The position numbers were made by a program, and so were the translations under genes. Below, piece by piece: positions 18,313 to 26,664 of a stretch of 64,000 nt of DNA. Location: positions 434,001 through 498,000 of the forward strand of contig NZ_CP020331.1 in the NCBI RefSeq assembly GCF_002043005.1, written 5' to 3'. Under the pieces are notes generated by a model. That model was not told the DNA's origin. It made no database searches and saw only the letters and a list, made by a program, of their open reading frames with translations. This DNA is from Martelella mediterranea DSM 17316. Its GTDB lineage: Bacteria; Pseudomonadota; Alphaproteobacteria; Rhizobiales; Rhizobiaceae. Numbering within the stretch: the stretch's first letter is position 1; every line of letters starts with the position of its first letter.

Positions 18313-19167
18313 CTAGGACATCAGCGCCGTGATGAACTGCGGGCCGGGGGAGGGGAACTTGTCGATCTGTTCGCGTGCGAGGCCTTCATCGGTGATGATG
18401 GTGTCGATGGCATCGATTGCGGCGGTCTTGTGCAGGGCGCGTTCCATGAAACGGCTGGAATCGGCCATCAGGATGACCCGGTTTGCAGCCGCGATCATGG
18501 CGCGCTTCAACTGGACCAGTTCCAGCAGGGTTTCCGAAACGCATTGCTCGTCAATTGCAGCTGCGGACATGAAGAACAGGTCGCAGCGAATGTCGGCAAG
18601 GAAACTCAGGCCCGGCTCGCCGAGAAGGCTGAAGGAGCCGAACCGGCATGCCCCGCCGGGGACGATCAGCTTGATGTTCGGCTTGTAGGTCAGCACCTGG
18701 GCGACATGGAGGTCGTTGGTGATGATGGTCAGCGGTATATCGAGGCTGGCGATTTCTTCCGCCAGCAGGTGACAGATGACGGCGCCGGTGTCGATCAGCA
18801 GGGCCTGATCGGGCTCGATAAAGCGCAAGGCCTCGCGCACGATCCCCTGCTTTTCCTCAAGCGCGGTGCGGCGTGCGAGATCCGTTGAAGGCTCGTAGGT
18901 CGCGCGCGAGCGGATGCTGACGGCGCCGCCATGGGTGCGCTTCACCAGCCCTTCGGAGGCCAGAAGGTCGAGGTCGCGCCGGATCGTCGACACGGAGATG
19001 CCGAACATGCGGGCCAGATCCTGGCTGGTGCCGGCCTGGTTGCTCTTGAACCAGTCCACCAGTTGCTGGCGGCGCTCGGCCGGCAGGAGTTCTTCCGTGT
19101 TGTTGTCGTCGTCCAAGTTCCAGCCTTCAGGTCGAGTGTCTTCAAGGTTCCGCAGAGGCGGTGTCAC
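18313..19167 (-). CDS. DeoR-family transcriptional regulator
   Basis: A DeoR regulator with the N-terminal HTH (LPAERRQQLVDWFKSNQ, then DLARMFGISVSTIRRDLDLLASEGLVKRTHGGA) and a C-terminal sugar-isomerase-like sensor domain containing LLIDTGAVICHLL and LMADSSRF. The GTG at 19167 is chosen as start because it overlaps the TRAP permease stop by four bases (GTGA), giving 284 residues. A TTG nearer the HTH is also possible. It is the last gene of the minus-strand TRAP unit and is the likely local repressor of transport and, across the divergent promoter, of the SDR/oxidase/hydantoinase genes. Confidence 0.8.
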   Translation of the reverse strand: MTPPLRNLEDTRPEGWNLDDDNNTEELLPAERRQQLVDWFKSNQAGTSQDLARMFGISVSTIRRDLDLLASEGLVKRTHGGAVSIRSRATYEPSTDLARRTALEEKQGIVREALRFIEPDQALLIDTGAVICHLLAEEIASLDIPLTIITNDLHVAQVLTYKPNIKLIVPGGACRFGSFSLLGEPGLSFLADIRCDLFFMSAAAIDEQCVSETLLELVQLKRAMIAAANRVILMADSSRFMERALHKTAAIDAIDTIITDEGLAREQIDKFPSPGPQFITALMS

Positions 19168-20468
19168 AGGGTATTGGGCAACCAAAGCACAATCTGCGGG
19201 AAAACCGCAAGCAGGGCGGTACCGATACACAACAGCAGAAAAAACGGCAAGGCGGCGCGCACGGTCTTGCCGATGGTCTCCCCGGTCAGCGCCTGCAGAA
19301 TGAAGAGGTTGAGGCCCACCGGCGGGGTAAGCGCGCTCATCTCGATCATGATGACGAGGTAGACGCCGAACCAGAGCGGATCGAAACCGGCATGCACGAT
19401 CAGGGGCACGGCGATCGGGACGGTCATCACGGTCATCGACGTGCCGTCGAGGAACATGCCGAGCACGATATAGAGAACGGCGAGGATCAGCAGAACGCCA
19501 TAGGGCGACAGGTTCATCGCGGCGATGCTTTCGGTGATCATCGTCGGCAGGTGCATGTAGGCGATCGCAGACGACAGGAAGGCCGAGGCCGCGATCAGCA
19601 TCAGGATCATCGACGAGACGCGGATCGTGCTTTTCAGGCTGTCAATCATCAGCTGCCAGGCGAACTGCCCGGTTACGAGCGTGATCACGATCGCGCCGAA
19701 GACCCCCACCGCGGCCGCCTCCGAGGGCGTGGCGACGCCGGTGTAGATCGCGCCCAGCACGATCGTCATCAGCACCAGGATGGGGACCAGATCCAGCAAT
19801 CCTCTCAAGACCACGCTCCACGATACCGGCTCGCCATGGGGCGGTGCCACCGAAGGGCGGATGAGCGAGACGAGGGCGATGTAGCCGGAGTAAAGCGCCG
19901 CCATCATCACGCCGGGCAGGAGGCCGGCGGCAAACAGCTTGGCGATCGAGACCTGGGCCAAAACGCCATAAACGATCATCGCGATGGAAGGCGGAATGAG
20001 CAGCCCGAAGCTTCCGGCGCCAGCCAGCGAACCGGAGGCGAGCGAAACGTCATAACCGCGCGCCTTCAGTTCCGGAATGGTGATCTTGCCGACCGTGGCG
20101 GTTGTCGCCGTCGACGAACCCGAGATCGCGGCGAAGATGGTGCAGCCGATGACATTGGTGTGCAGCAGGCCGCCGGGAATGCGCGAAACCAGCGGCGAAA
20201 GGCCGCGGAACAGGCGGTTCGAGATATCCGTGCGGAAGATGATATCGCCCATCCAGATGAAGATCGGGATGGCGGCAAGCTCCCACGACACGGCAGAGGA
20301 CGATACGACCTTGGTGGCGATCGAGCCGATCCGGACCCAGCTGAAATCGAGCGCGAAATACATCGCGCCGGCGCCGACCAGCATCAGGCCGGCGAAGATC
20401 CACGTGCCGGCGCCGAGGAAGAGGACGAGCAGCAACAGCAGCGTCAGGACGGACATTGAAACGGACAT
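19164..20468 (-). CDS. dctM: TRAP transporter large permease (DctM)
   Basis: A 434-residue DctM-type integral membrane protein with about twelve hydrophobic segments. Family landmarks are TIFAAISGSSTATTATVGKITIPELKARGY, LLIPPSIAMIVYGVLAQVSIAKLFAAGLLPG, GMFLDGTSM and MSALTPPVGLNLFI. It forms the translocation channel with the small permease at 20485-21051 and takes substrate from the binding protein at 21162-22178. The neighbouring hydantoinase/oxidase genes suggest a nitrogenous carboxylate as substrate. Confidence 0.92.
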   Translation of the reverse strand: MSVSMSVLTLLLLLVLFLGAGTWIFAGLMLVGAGAMYFALDFSWVRIGSIATKVVSSSAVSWELAAIPIFIWMGDIIFRTDISNRLFRGLSPLVSRIPGGLLHTNVIGCTIFAAISGSSTATTATVGKITIPELKARGYDVSLASGSLAGAGSFGLLIPPSIAMIVYGVLAQVSIAKLFAAGLLPGVMMAALYSGYIALVSLIRPSVAPPHGEPVSWSVVLRGLLDLVPILVLMTIVLGAIYTGVATPSEAAAVGVFGAIVITLVTGQFAWQLMIDSLKSTIRVSSMILMLIAASAFLSSAIAYMHLPTMITESIAAMNLSPYGVLLILAVLYIVLGMFLDGTSMTVMTVPIAVPLIVHAGFDPLWFGVYLVIMIEMSALTPPVGLNLFILQALTGETIGKTVRAALPFFLLLCIGTALLAVFPQIVLWLPNTL

Positions 20469-20484
20469 GGCTTGCGTTCCTCGG

Positions 20485-21051
20485 CTAGAGCGTCAGCGCG
20501 CGCTCGTCGGCATGACCGACGGCGAGAAGCCTGAGGATGCGCACGAAAACCTGAAAGGCCATCAGAGACAGGCCGATCAGAAAGAAGCTTTCGGGGATCC
20601 ACATGGGGATGGGAAGATAGGTTTCGGAAACGGTGCCCCGGCTCCAGTTCTTGAACACGGACTTCCACTGGTACCAGGCCATGAACAGCATCAGCGCCTC
20701 GACAGCGACGAGCGTGAAGAACTCGCACATCCATGCCAGTTTCGGTCCGGCCCGATCGGTCAGCACCTTGACGCGGATCATGAAGCCTTCCTCCAGCGCC
20801 CAGGCCGCGGACAGGAAGCCGACGGCGGCAACGCCGTTGCCGACCAGCGAGTCGGCCATGAAGGTCGATTTCGAAAACAGCCTCAGGCAGATCTCCAGAA
20901 GCGTGAATGCGGTCATCAGGACCAGGATGCAGGCGGCAATGACCGCCGCCGTCCGATTGAGGATCGTCGAGGCGTGCGCAATCAGCCGCAACCATGTCGG
21001 ATCATCGCTCGCCTCGCTCATGTGATGTGAATGCGGTTCTTCAAGCGCCAT
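20485..21051 (-). CDS. dctQ: TRAP transporter small permease (DctQ)
   Basis: A 188-residue DctQ-type protein with four transmembrane segments: near the N-terminus (ILNRTAAVIAACILVLMTAF), around VGNGVAAVGFLSAAWALEEG, around FFTLVAVEALMLFMAWYQW and near the C-terminus (ESFFLIGLSLMAFQVFVRIL). ATG 21051 has GGAGA upstream; an earlier in-frame ATG would precede that site. It lies 16 bases upstream of the large permease gene in the same operon. Confidence 0.87.
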   Translation of the reverse strand: MALEEPHSHHMSEASDDPTWLRLIAHASTILNRTAAVIAACILVLMTAFTLLEICLRLFSKSTFMADSLVGNGVAAVGFLSAAWALEEGFMIRVKVLTDRAGPKLAWMCEFFTLVAVEALMLFMAWYQWKSVFKNWSRGTVSETYLPIPMWIPESFFLIGLSLMAFQVFVRILRLLAVGHADERALTL

Positions 21052-21161
21052 GATCGTCTCCGCTGCAGCGGGCAATCACAGTCTTCGTGCTGCAAGCCCG
21101 CTGATTGAAATGCATCAGACAGCCCGCCCCATAGCAGGAGCGGGCCGCAGGAGGAGAGATA

Positions 21162-22178
21162 TCAGCCTGCCTTCAGCGCATCAAACCTGGCCAGCACATC
21201 AGCGCCGCGGGATCCGGTTTTCGCCACCCAGTCCTCGCGCACGGCAGCGCCGGCGGCATTCAGCGTCGCGAAGACGTCGTCCGGCACATCGGCCGCCGTG
21301 GTGACGGTCATGCCGTGGTCGCGCAGGATCGTGTAGGAAGCCTCGATGCTGTCGGTCATGATCTGCCAGTTATAGGCGTCGCAGCTTTCCGTGATGCCGA
21401 GCATGGCGTCCTGGACATCCTTCGGCAGGGCGTCGAACGCATCCTTGTTCACATGGCACATGAACAGGCCCATGGCATAGTTCAACTCGGTGAAATCGCT
21501 GAGATAGTCCCAGAGCGAAAGCTGCACGCCGCCATCGGCCGAGGTGAGCACAGCGTCGATCGCGCCGGTCGAAAGCTGGGGGATCAGATCGGACCATGCG
21601 ATCTGCAGCGGCGCCGCGCCCGCCTTCATCAGCGTCTGCGTGCCGTTGACGTCGTAGGTGCGGATGCGCAGGCCGTTGAGCGCGTCCATGGATGTGATCG
21701 GCCGGTCGGCGAAAATGCCGGATGGCGGGTTCGGCATCGCCCACAGCAGGACCATGTTATTGTCGGCGAAGATCTTTTCATATTCCGGCCGGGCCGCCTG
21801 CCACAGCAGATAGGCTTCCTTTGGCGTCTTGGCGATGAAGGGCAGGGAGGACAGGTTGAACAGCGGATCGATGCCGCCGAGCTGGGTCATCAGGGTCACG
21901 GCGGTCTGCACCGCGCCATCCTGCACGGCGTCGAACTGGTCCGCCGACTTGTAGCCGAGCGCGCCGCCGCCCTGATAGGTGATGGCGATCTGGTCGCCGA
22001 CCTTCTTCTGCAGCTCGGTCAGGAAATATTTCGACGCCTTGCCCGAAAGGGCGTCGGCATTGTACTCGTCCGCCATATCCCAGCGAATGGTCGAGGCGGC
22101 GAAGGCGCGATTGCCAAGGGCGCCAATCGCACCGGCCAGGGCGGCATTGCGCATCAGCGTACGTCTTGTGATGGTCAT
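21162..22178 (-). CDS. dctP: TRAP transporter solute-binding protein (DctP)
   Basis: A 338-residue DctP-family periplasmic receptor. The N-terminus TRRTLMRNAALAGAIGALG is a twin-arginine-type signal followed by a hydrophobic stretch, with cleavage near AFAAS. The mature part has LRIRTYDVNGTQTLMKAGAAPLQIAWSDLIPQLSTGAIDAVLTS, the family segment that places the carboxylate-binding Arg. ATG 22178 follows AGGGGAACCG. It is the first gene of the TRAP operon and is divergent from the SDR gene. The ligand is unknown, though the family usually binds carboxylates. Confidence 0.88.
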   Translation of the reverse strand: MTITRRTLMRNAALAGAIGALGNRAFAASTIRWDMADEYNADALSGKASKYFLTELQKKVGDQIAITYQGGGALGYKSADQFDAVQDGAVQTAVTLMTQLGGIDPLFNLSSLPFIAKTPKEAYLLWQAARPEYEKIFADNNMVLLWAMPNPPSGIFADRPITSMDALNGLRIRTYDVNGTQTLMKAGAAPLQIAWSDLIPQLSTGAIDAVLTSADGGVQLSLWDYLSDFTELNYAMGLFMCHVNKDAFDALPKDVQDAMLGITESCDAYNWQIMTDSIEASYTILRDHGMTVTTAADVPDDVFATLNAAGAAVREDWVAKTGSRGADVLARFDALKAG

Positions 22179-22481
22179 TCGGTTCCCCTTTCGTAAGGCT
22201 TTGCGCCCGCCCGCTGTTCGGCCGGGCACCGAGACGTTTTCGTTCTTCGGATTTGGCAAGGTAAGCAGCCTTGGCAAAAACTGTCAATCAAAAACGCATA
22301 AAAGATCATCTTTTCTGAAGAATAGCGCGTTTTGGTGCGCGGTTTGATGCATTTTTGCCCGATATTTTGATCTCTCTGTCGATTGACGGTTGCTATCTCA
22401 CCGTAAATCGACCATAAAACGCCATATAAGCGCATAAAGCGGCGAACGACCTTCTGATAACGTTTCAAGAGAATTCGATAC
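22179..22481. promoter_or_regulatory. Divergent control region with two palindromes (TRAP / SDR units)
   Basis: This AT-richer 303-base stretch separates the divergent TRAP and catabolic units. It holds a perfect palindrome AAAAGAT-C-ATCTTTT at 22300-22314. It also holds a 35-base imperfect dyad at 22378-22412, with 13-base arms matching at 12 positions (GTCGATTGACGGT / ACCGTAAATCGAC) around a 9-base spacer. Two CGCATAAA repeats also occur. The larger dyad is the best candidate operator for the DeoR protein encoded at 18313-19167. No promoter boxes are clear enough to call. Confidence 0.5.
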
Positions 22482-23198
22482 ATGCATACTTCACCACAGG
22501 ACGCGCCGGTTATCCTGATATCCGGCGCCAATCGCGGCATCGGCGCGGCGATCGTCCGGGATCTGCTTCAGCATGGCTACCGGCTTTCGCTCGGCGCGCG
22601 CGATGTTGCCAAGCTCGAGGCCCAGTTCGGTGCGCCCGGCGACAGGCTGGGCTATCACCGCTTCGATGCCTTCGAGCCGGAGACGGCGAAAGCGTGGGTC
22701 GACGAAACGGTTGCCCATTTCGGCCGCATCGACGGCCTCGTCAACAATGCCGGGAGCGGCGAGCAGGTGCAGCTTACCGATGACAATGAGGAGGCGCTGG
22801 ACCGGCTCTGGGCCGTGAATGTCAAGGCGCCGCTCCGGCTGACGCGGCTGTGTCTACCGCATCTGGAAGAAACCGGTCGCGGCCGGATCGTCAACATCGT
22901 TTCGATGTCCGGCAAGCGGGTGCGCAACGGCTTCGTTGGCTACAACATGACCAAGTTCGCGGTCATGGGGCTGACCCACACGACGCGTCATGTCGCCTGG
23001 GAAAAGGGCGTGCGTGCCACCGCGATCTGCCCAAGCTTCGTGCGCACTGAAATGAGCTCCTACACCAGCAAGGTCAAACCCGAGGACATGATCCAGCCGG
23101 AAACCATGGCCGAACTGGTGCGCACCGCGATCGAGCTTCCCAACAATGCGGCGATGGCGGAAATGCTGGTCAACTGCCGCCTCGAAGACATGCTCTGA
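22482..23198 (+). CDS. Short-chain dehydrogenase/reductase
   Basis: A 238-residue classical SDR. The cofactor motif is SGANRGIG, then the NNAG motif, catalytic Ser in NIVSMSGKR and the YNMTK motif; CPSFVRTEM follows. GARD after the second strand suggests NADP preference. It heads the plus-strand unit divergent from the TRAP operon, and the oxidase gene starts 10 bases after its stop. The likely role is oxidation or reduction of an alcohol/ketone intermediate of the imported compound; the substrate is unknown. Confidence 0.87.
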   Translation: MHTSPQDAPVILISGANRGIGAAIVRDLLQHGYRLSLGARDVAKLEAQFGAPGDRLGYHRFDAFEPETAKAWVDETVAHFGRIDGLVNNAGSGEQVQLTDDNEEALDRLWAVNVKAPLRLTRLCLPHLEETGRGRIVNIVSMSGKRVRNGFVGYNMTKFAVMGLTHTTRHVAWEKGVRATAICPSFVRTEMSSYTSKVKPEDMIQPETMAELVRTAIELPNNAAMAEMLVNCRLEDML

Positions 23199-23208
23199 GG
23201 AGAGCGCC

Positions 23209-24525
23209 ATGCCGGTTCCGAATTTGCAGCGTCCGGGCTTTGCCGCGCCTCTGCCCGAAAGTGCTGATGTCGTCGTCATTGGCGGCGGTATTGCCGGGGT
23301 GACGACCGCGCTGTTCCTCGCCGAGGCCGGGGTCAATGTCGTGCTCTGCGAAAAGGGCACGATTGCCGCGGAACAGAGCTCGCGCAACTGGGGCTGGGTG
23401 CGGCAGATGGGGCGCGATCCCAAGGAATTGCCGCTGACGATCGAAAGTCTCAACCTCTGGCGCGATATCGACCGGCGTTTCGGCATCGAGACCGGCTTCC
23501 GCGAAACCGGCATCACCTATGTGTGCCGCACGAAAGCGGAGATCGCCGAATTCACCGCCTGGGAGAAATATGGCCGCGAGGCCGGCATGCCCTCGACGCT
23601 TCTCGATTCCGCCGGCCTGCAGAAACTGCTGCCGGGCATTGCCGCGCAATATACGCTGGGGCTCCATACTGCCAATGACGGCCGCGCCGAGCCGGAACGG
23701 GCCGTGCCGCAGATGGCATCGGCCGCCGTGCGTCTCGGCGCGACGATCACCGAAAACTGCGCCGTGCGCGGGATTGAGACGGCGGGCGGTCGCATCAGCG
23801 GCGTTGTGACAGAAAAGGGGACGATTGCAACGTCGAGCGTCGTCGTCGCGGCGGGCGCCTGGTCGCGTCTCTTCCTTGGCAATCTTGGGCTCGATTTCCC
23901 GCAGCTGAAGCTGCTCGGCACGGCCGCACGGATCGAAAGCGATGGCGCCGTGCCGGACATGCCGGTCGGCGGCGGCGACTTTTCCTTCCGCAAGCGTCTC
24001 GACGGCGGCTATACCATCGCCCAGCGCAATGCCAATGTCGCGCCGGTCACGCCGGACAGCTTTCGCCTGTTCTTCGACTTCCTGCCGACGCTCATGACGA
24101 GTTGGCGGGAGCTGAAGCTGCGCGTCAACGGCCAGACGGTGAGCGAACTGAAGATGCCGCGCCGCTGGTCGCTCGACCAAGTCACACCCTTCGAGGCGAT
24201 CCGGACGCTCGATCCTGTCCCGCATGCGCCGTTCAACCGCAATGCGGTCCGCAACCTGACGCGCGCCTTTCCGGCCTTCGCCGATGCCCGCCTGACCCAT
24301 AGCTGGGCCGGCATGATCGATGCGACGCCGGATGCCATTCCGGTCATCGGCCCGATTGCGGCCGTGCCCGGCCTCTATCTGTCATCGGGCTTTTCCGGCC
24401 ACGGCTTCGGCAGCGGGCCGGGTGCGGGCCGCCTGATGGCCGAGATTGTCCGCAATGAAAAAACCTGCGTTGATCCGGCGCCTTTCCGGTATGAACGCTT
24501 TTCGAAGACTGCCAAGGCCGCCTGA
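23209..24525 (+). CDS. FAD-dependent oxidoreductase (DAO family)
   Basis: A 438-residue D-amino-acid-oxidase/glycine-oxidase-like flavoprotein. The FAD dinucleotide fold is ADVVVIGGGIAGVTTALFLAEAG, the middle holds the substrate domain, and the C-terminus closes with the second FAD motif LYLSSGFSGHGFGSGPGAGRLMAEI. ATG 23209 follows GAGGAGAGCGCC. Such enzymes oxidise secondary or tertiary amines or D-amino acids to imines. RidA, an imine deaminase, is encoded in the same run, so an imine-forming oxidation is a reasonable inference. The substrate is not known. Confidence 0.82.
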   Translation: MPVPNLQRPGFAAPLPESADVVVIGGGIAGVTTALFLAEAGVNVVLCEKGTIAAEQSSRNWGWVRQMGRDPKELPLTIESLNLWRDIDRRFGIETGFRETGITYVCRTKAEIAEFTAWEKYGREAGMPSTLLDSAGLQKLLPGIAAQYTLGLHTANDGRAEPERAVPQMASAAVRLGATITENCAVRGIETAGGRISGVVTEKGTIATSSVVVAAGAWSRLFLGNLGLDFPQLKLLGTAARIESDGAVPDMPVGGGDFSFRKRLDGGYTIAQRNANVAPVTPDSFRLFFDFLPTLMTSWRELKLRVNGQTVSELKMPRRWSLDQVTPFEAIRTLDPVPHAPFNRNAVRNLTRAFPAFADARLTHSWAGMIDATPDAIPVIGPIAAVPGLYLSSGFSGHGFGSGPGAGRLMAEIVRNEKTCVDPAPFRYERFSKTAKAA

Positions 24526-24612
24526 AGAGCGGCGCGACGGCACGGCGCGCAGGCGGAAAAAAGGTGCAGACCTTTTCGTCCGCAATGCGCGTCAAAACAA
24601 AGGGAACACGAT

Positions 24613-26661
24613 ATGGCCTGGAGAATCGGCGTCGATTCCGGCGGAACATTCACCGATGTCTGTCTCTTCAATGATGAGACCGGAGCAATCGAGATCTGGA
24701 AGGTCTCGTCCACCCCGGACGATCCGTCGCGGGCGATCGCCCAAGGCGTGGTCGAGGGGCTGGAAAAGGTCGGCGCGACGGCCGGTGATCTCGCCTTTCT
24801 CGGCCACGGCACCACGGTCGCCACCAATGCGCTGATCGAACTGCGCGGCGTGAAAACGGGCCTCGTGGTGTCCGACGGGTTTCGCGACCTGCTCGAAATC
24901 GGCCGCCAGAAGCGTCCGAACCTTTACGACATGTTCGCCGAAAAGCCGGAACAGCTCGTCACCCGCGACCTGCGCCGGGAGGTGCCGGAGCGGCTGAAGG
25001 CGGACGGCAGCGTCGCCGTGCCGCTCGACGAGGATGCGCTGCGCGACGCCTTCCGCGCGCTTGCCGCCGAGGATATCAAGGCGCTGGCGATCTGCTTCCT
25101 CTATGGCTTCCTCAATACCGCGCATGAAGAGCGCGCGCTCGCGATCGCGGCGGAGGAACTGCCGGAGGTGTTCGTCTCTACCTCCCATGCCGTCGCGCCC
25201 GAGTTCCGCGAATATGAGCGGCTGTCGACCACGGTGGTCAACGCCTATCTCGGCCCGGTGATGCAGCGCTATATCCGCCGGCTGAAGGATAGGCTCGCCG
25301 AAGTCGGCCTGAAGGTTGCGCCGCAGCTCACCCAGTCCAACGGCGGCGTCATCGGCTTCGATCAGGCGAGCAGCCTGCCGGTGCGCACCGTGCTCTCCGG
25401 TCCCTCGACCGGCGTCGTCGGCGCCCAGGCGATCGGCAAGATGGCCGGTTTCGACAACATCATCACCTTCGATGTCGGCGGCACCTCGTCCGACGTGGCG
25501 CTGCTGCAGAACGGCGTCTGCCAGCTCACCGGCGAGGCCGATGTCCACGGCTACCCGATCAAGGCGCCGATGCTCGACATCCACACCGTCGGCGCCGGCG
25601 GCGGCTCGATCGCCCATGTCGATACCGGCGGCCTCCTGAAGGTCGGGCCGCGTTCGGCCGGCGCCCATCCGGGCCCGGTCTGCTACGGGCTCGGCAATGA
25701 GGAGCCGACGGTGACCGACGCCAATATCGTGCTGCAGACGCTGAACCCGGTGGAAATCCTCGGCGGCCGCATGAAGGTGCGGCATGATCTGGCGCTCGCC
25801 TCGATCCAGCGGCTGGCCGACAGGCTCGGCGTCGGCGTGATGGAAACGGCGCAGGGCATTATCTCGGTCGTCACCGCCAATATGGCGAAGGCGATCCGGG
25901 TGATCTCGGTCCAGCGCGGCCATGATCCGCGCGACTATGCGCTGATGGCCTTCGGCGGCGCCGGACCGCTGCATGCCGCACGCCTTGCGCGCGAGCTGGA
26001 CATGAAGACGGTGATCGTGCCGCTGACGCCCGGAACGCTCTGCGCGCTCGGCCTGCTGCTGACCGACCTGCGTTCCGACTTCGCCCTGTCGCGGCTGATG
26101 CAACTTTCAGAGGCCGCGCGCCCCGCTCTGGAAGAGGGGTTCGCGACGCTTGCCGAACAGGCCGATGTCTGGTTCGCTGCGGAAAACATCGCCGGGGATC
26201 GCCGTGTCATCACCCGCACGGTGGACATGCGCTATGCCGGGCAGAATTACGAGCTTTCGGTCACGGTTCCGGCCGGACCGATCACGGCGGAGACCTTCAC
26301 AGCGCTCGAGAAGGGCTTCGAGGCGGCGCACCGCCAGCGCTTCGGCTTCATCGCCGAGGGCGAGCCGATCCAGCTCGTCACCCTGCGCGTCGAGGCCGCC
26401 GGCATCGTCGACAAGGCCGAATTCCAGCGCCAGGACGATCACGGGCCCGATGCCTCGGGCGCGAAGATCGGCGAACGCGATGTGTGGATGTCGGAAGCCG
26501 GCGGTTTCGTCACCTGCCCGGTCTATGAGCGCGGCCTGATGAAGGCCGGCAATGTCATCACCGGCCCGGCGATCGTCGAGCAGATGGACACGACCACCGT
26601 GCTGCTGCCGGAGATGACCGGCACGGTCGATCCCTATCTCAATCTCATCCTGGAGGTTTGA
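24613..26661 (+). CDS. hyuA: Hydantoinase/oxoprolinase family protein, subunit A
   Basis: A 682-residue HyuA-type subunit of the ATP-dependent hydantoinase/5-oxoprolinase family. It opens RIGVDSGGTFTDVCLFN (ATPase actin-like phosphate loop), then GTTVATNALIELRGVKTGLVVSDGF, LSGPSTGVVGAQ, TFDVGGTSSDVALLQNG and FGGAGPLHAARLARE. These enzymes open cyclic amide rings with ATP hydrolysis in complex with HyuB, encoded three bases downstream. Candidate substrates are hydantoins, N-methylhydantoin, 5-oxoproline or a lactam; the sequence alone cannot decide. Confidence 0.88.
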   Translation: MAWRIGVDSGGTFTDVCLFNDETGAIEIWKVSSTPDDPSRAIAQGVVEGLEKVGATAGDLAFLGHGTTVATNALIELRGVKTGLVVSDGFRDLLEIGRQKRPNLYDMFAEKPEQLVTRDLRREVPERLKADGSVAVPLDEDALRDAFRALAAEDIKALAICFLYGFLNTAHEERALAIAAEELPEVFVSTSHAVAPEFREYERLSTTVVNAYLGPVMQRYIRRLKDRLAEVGLKVAPQLTQSNGGVIGFDQASSLPVRTVLSGPSTGVVGAQAIGKMAGFDNIITFDVGGTSSDVALLQNGVCQLTGEADVHGYPIKAPMLDIHTVGAGGGSIAHVDTGGLLKVGPRSAGAHPGPVCYGLGNEEPTVTDANIVLQTLNPVEILGGRMKVRHDLALASIQRLADRLGVGVMETAQGIISVVTANMAKAIRVISVQRGHDPRDYALMAFGGAGPLHAARLARELDMKTVIVPLTPGTLCALGLLLTDLRSDFALSRLMQLSEAARPALEEGFATLAEQADVWFAAENIAGDRRVITRTVDMRYAGQNYELSVTVPAGPITAETFTALEKGFEAAHRQRFGFIAEGEPIQLVTLRVEAAGIVDKAEFQRQDDHGPDASGAKIGERDVWMSEAGGFVTCPVYERGLMKAGNVITGPAIVEQMDTTTVLLPEMTGTVDPYLNLILEV

Positions 26662-26664
26662 ACG

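Noticed and set aside
19161..20459. 432-codon plus-strand open frame
   Set aside because: Opposite the dctM gene; charge-rich and without motifs.
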